Assembly (NCBI GenBank): GCA_016763135.1
Contig: JAESUI010000371.1
Location: 1-7,865, forward strand
DNA length: 7,865 nucleotides
DNA from: Flavobacteriales bacterium
Lineage (GTDB): Bacteria > Bacteroidota > Bacteroidia > Flavobacteriales_E > Vicingaceae
Reading direction: 5' to 3'
Shown here: piece by piece, positions 6,189 to 7,865 of the stretch
Layout of the letters: each line of letters starts with the position of its first letter
Position numbering within the stretch: the stretch's first letter is position 1
Program-made: the position numbers and the translations under genes
Notes under the pieces: model-generated
Told to the model about the DNA's origin: nothing
Databases searched by the model: none
The model's input: only the letters and a program-made list of their open reading frames with translations

Positions 6189-7865
6189 GTGGGAAAGCAA
6201 CGAAAAGAAACCAACAAGAAAAAACGATTCATCATTTTTTGGTGTATTGTGCTTTTACCTTTTTTATTATTGTGCATGATGATGTGGGGAGCTAAGACTG
6301 GCTCTTTAGGTTTCGAACCACTACCCTCTTTAGAGGAATTAGAAAATCCGAAAAGTAATTTAGCGTCAGAAATTATCACCTCTGATGGGAAAGTGATTGG
6401 TAAATATTTTCTTCAAAATAGGACTAATGTTAAGTATGAAGATTTATCTCCATTTTTAGTTGATGCATTAATTGCTACTGAAGATGAAAGGTTTAGAGAA
6501 CATTCTGGCATTGATTTTAGAGGGTTGGTTCGAGCTGTTGCTTATATGGGAAAAGCAGGAGGAGCTAGTACACTTACACAACAGTTAGCAAAGATGATGT
6601 TTAATGAACCTGCCAAAACTTTTGTAGAAAGAATTAAGCAAAAATTACAAGAACAAATTATAGCAGTAGAACTAGAAAGACGTTACACGAAAAACGAAAT
6701 TATTATTATGTATTATAATAAATTTGATTTCATATACAATGCGGTGGGAATAAAATCTGCGTGTAATGTCTATTTTAATAAAGAACCTATTGATTTAAAC
6801 CTTGAGGAAGCAGCTATTTTAGTAGGAATGGCAAAAAATCCATCTTTATTTAATCCTAAAAGATTTCCAGAAAATGCGTTAAAAAGAAGGGAGGTTGTTT
6901 TTTCTCAAATGAAAAGAAGCGGAATCATTACACAGGAAGCTTATGATTCTTTACGGATATTACCGTTAAAATTAGATTACAAAGTAGTTGACCATCAGGA
7001 AGGGATTGCACCATATTTTAGAGAAACCTTGCGATTAAAATTGCAAAAAATGCTTAAAGAAAAAGATGTTGATGGGAAGTATCTTTATACTAATTCTGAT
7101 GGAGAACCATATAATATTTACAGAGATGGGTTAAAAATTTATACTACACTAAATTCTCGGATGCAAGAGCATGCTGAGTGGGCTGTTAAAGAATACATTG
7201 CAGATAATTTACAGAAAATTTTTAGTCAGCGGCTAACAAAAATTAGAACAAAAAGATACCCTTATGATGGTGGGTATAAAGGAATAAGTGAAAAACAATA
7301 TGTGACTCTGATGACATCATCAAAAGAAAAAACACCACGTTATAGAATTTTGACTGGGAAAGAATGTGAAAATTGTGGGAGAAGAGGAAAGAATGTTAAA
7401 AAGGAAGGGAAGTTTTATCAATGCCAAGCAGAAGATTGTCAATATAAAAGATGGGCAACAAAAACAGATTCAGTAGATATTATTTTTGATACTAAACTTA
7501 AAATGCAAGTATTTTCTCACCAAGGAAGTATTGATACCACATTAACACCAAATGATTCATTAAAATATTACAAAACATTTTTACATACTGGGTTAATGTC
7601 TGTTGATCCCCATACTGGTTATATTAAAGCATGGGTTGGAGGAGTTAATTTCCAAAATTTTGCTTACGATCACGTAACTAGTAAAAGACAAGTAGGGTCT
7701 ACATTTAAGCCAATTGTATATGCTACGGCAATACAAGAAAAACATTTTTCTCCGTGTATGGAAGTTACAAATGTTAGGTATACTTTTCATAAAGGAGAAT
7801 TTGGCTTGTTAAAAGATTGGTCACCAAGAAATTCTGATGGAGATTCTGATGGATGTCCAGTAACG
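6189..7865 (+). CDS. Class A penicillin-binding protein (PBP1A-like), 3' truncated by window
   Basis: This bifunctional peptidoglycan synthase is anchored in the inner membrane; 559 codons are visible and the frame continues past the edge. A basic N-terminus (KQRKETNKKKR) precedes one membrane segment at about 14-34. The glycosyltransferase (GT51) domain has catalytic Glu98 in EDERFREHSG, GASTLTQQLAK (125-135), RRYTKNEI and AAILVGMAKNPSLFNP. The transpeptidase part begins near residue 480 (MSVDPHTGYIKAWVGG) and has the active serine Ser504 in QVGSTFKP; the SxN and KTG motifs lie beyond the window. Between the domains, Cys393, 396, 412 and 417 form a zinc-ribbon-like insertion (C-x2-C-x15-C-x4-C). 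The start is GTG at 6189, four bases after gldH; the next in-frame ATGs fall inside the membrane segment. It is the third gene of the ricT-gldH operon. The family is certain; mrcA/ponA naming is left open. Confidence 0.95.
   Translation, partial: MGKQRKETNKKKRFIIFWCIVLLPFLLLCMMMWGAKTGSLGFEPLPSLEELENPKSNLASEIITSDGKVIGKYFLQNRTNVKYEDLSPFLVDALIATEDERFREHSGIDFRGLVRAVAYMGKAGGASTLTQQLAKMMFNEPAKTFVERIKQKLQEQIIAVELERRYTKNEIIIMYYNKFDFIYNAVGIKSACNVYFNKEPIDLNLEEAAILVGMAKNPSLFNPKRFPENALKRREVVFSQMKRSGIITQEAYDSLRILPLKLDYKVVDHQEGIAPYFRETLRLKLQKMLKEKDVDGKYLYTNSDGEPYNIYRDGLKIYTTLNSRMQEHAEWAVKEYIADNLQKIFSQRLTKIRTKRYPYDGGYKGISEKQYVTLMTSSKEKTPRYRILTGKECENCGRRGKNVKKEGKFYQCQAEDCQYKRWATKTDSVDIIFDTKLKMQVFSHQGSIDTTLTPNDSLKYYKTFLHTGLMSVDPHTGYIKAWVGGVNFQNFAYDHVTSKRQVGSTFKPIVYATAIQEKHFSPCMEVTNVRYTFHKGEFGLLKDWSPRNSDGDSDGCPVT
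7365..7439 (+). other. Zinc-ribbon-like insertion in the penicillin-binding protein
   Basis: Codons 393-417 read CENCGRRGK, a Lys-rich turn, then FYQCQAEDC followed by QYKRW: two cysteine knuckles joined by a short hairpin, like a small zinc ribbon. It sits in the linker between the glycosyltransferase and transpeptidase domains, just before TKLKMQVFS, which I recognise as normal for Bacteroidota PBP1A. Zinc binding is inferred from the cysteine spacing only. Confidence 0.6.

Noticed and set aside
1..7865. CRISPR array, insertion sequence or defence system
   Set aside because: No regularly spaced repeats, transposase motifs or nuclease/toxin motifs were seen on either strand, apart from the recombinase remnant.

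Overview
The window is AT-rich and most likely comes from a member of the Bacteroidota, probably Flavobacteriales. It encodes PorZ (type IX secretion) and GldH (gliding motility/type IX secretion). Shine-Dalgarno sequences are weak or absent, and several intergenic regions carry the Bacteroidota -7 promoter box TAnnTTTG. All protein identities come from reading translations and motifs by eye; no database search was run.

Left part, 1-1449 (minus strand): a long reading frame open to the window edge, with a signal peptide and a PorZ-like beta-propeller. Its last 63 visible codons stop resembling PorZ. Region 1450-1524 holds two back-to-back -7 boxes, one for porZ and one for a tRNA-Arg (anticodon TCG, 1525-1598). 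The tRNA is followed by a strong intrinsic terminator at 1625-1657.

Region 1599-1900 looks empty but is probably the scar of an integrated element. A frame without a start codon, running toward the tRNA, resembles the C-terminus of Bacteroidota serine recombinases. At its far side, just after pgk, is a decayed partial copy of the tRNA 3' end (11 of 12 bases match across the acceptor end and the bases after it). Together they suggest an element that once sat at the tRNA gene and is now almost gone.

Middle part: pgk (phosphoglycerate kinase, 1901-3091, minus) is divergent from holB (DNA polymerase III delta', 3175-4329, plus). A consensus -7 box lies immediately before the holB ATG, so its message may be leaderless.

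Right part, plus strand: after a 216-base gap holding a -7 box, ricT (4546-5718), gldH (5711-6184) and a class A penicillin-binding protein (6189 to the window end) form a tight operon with an 8-base overlap and a 4-base gap. The order holB then ricT matches the holB-yaaT order known in Bacillus subtilis. The operon joins an Fe-S RNA-processing-type regulator, an outer-surface motility lipoprotein and peptidoglycan synthesis. The penicillin-binding protein has an unexpected four-cysteine zinc-ribbon-like insertion before its transpeptidase domain. No CRISPR array, insertion sequence or obvious new defence system is visible. The most unusual items are the tRNA-side integration scar, the foreign-looking PorZ tail and the zinc-ribbon insertion.
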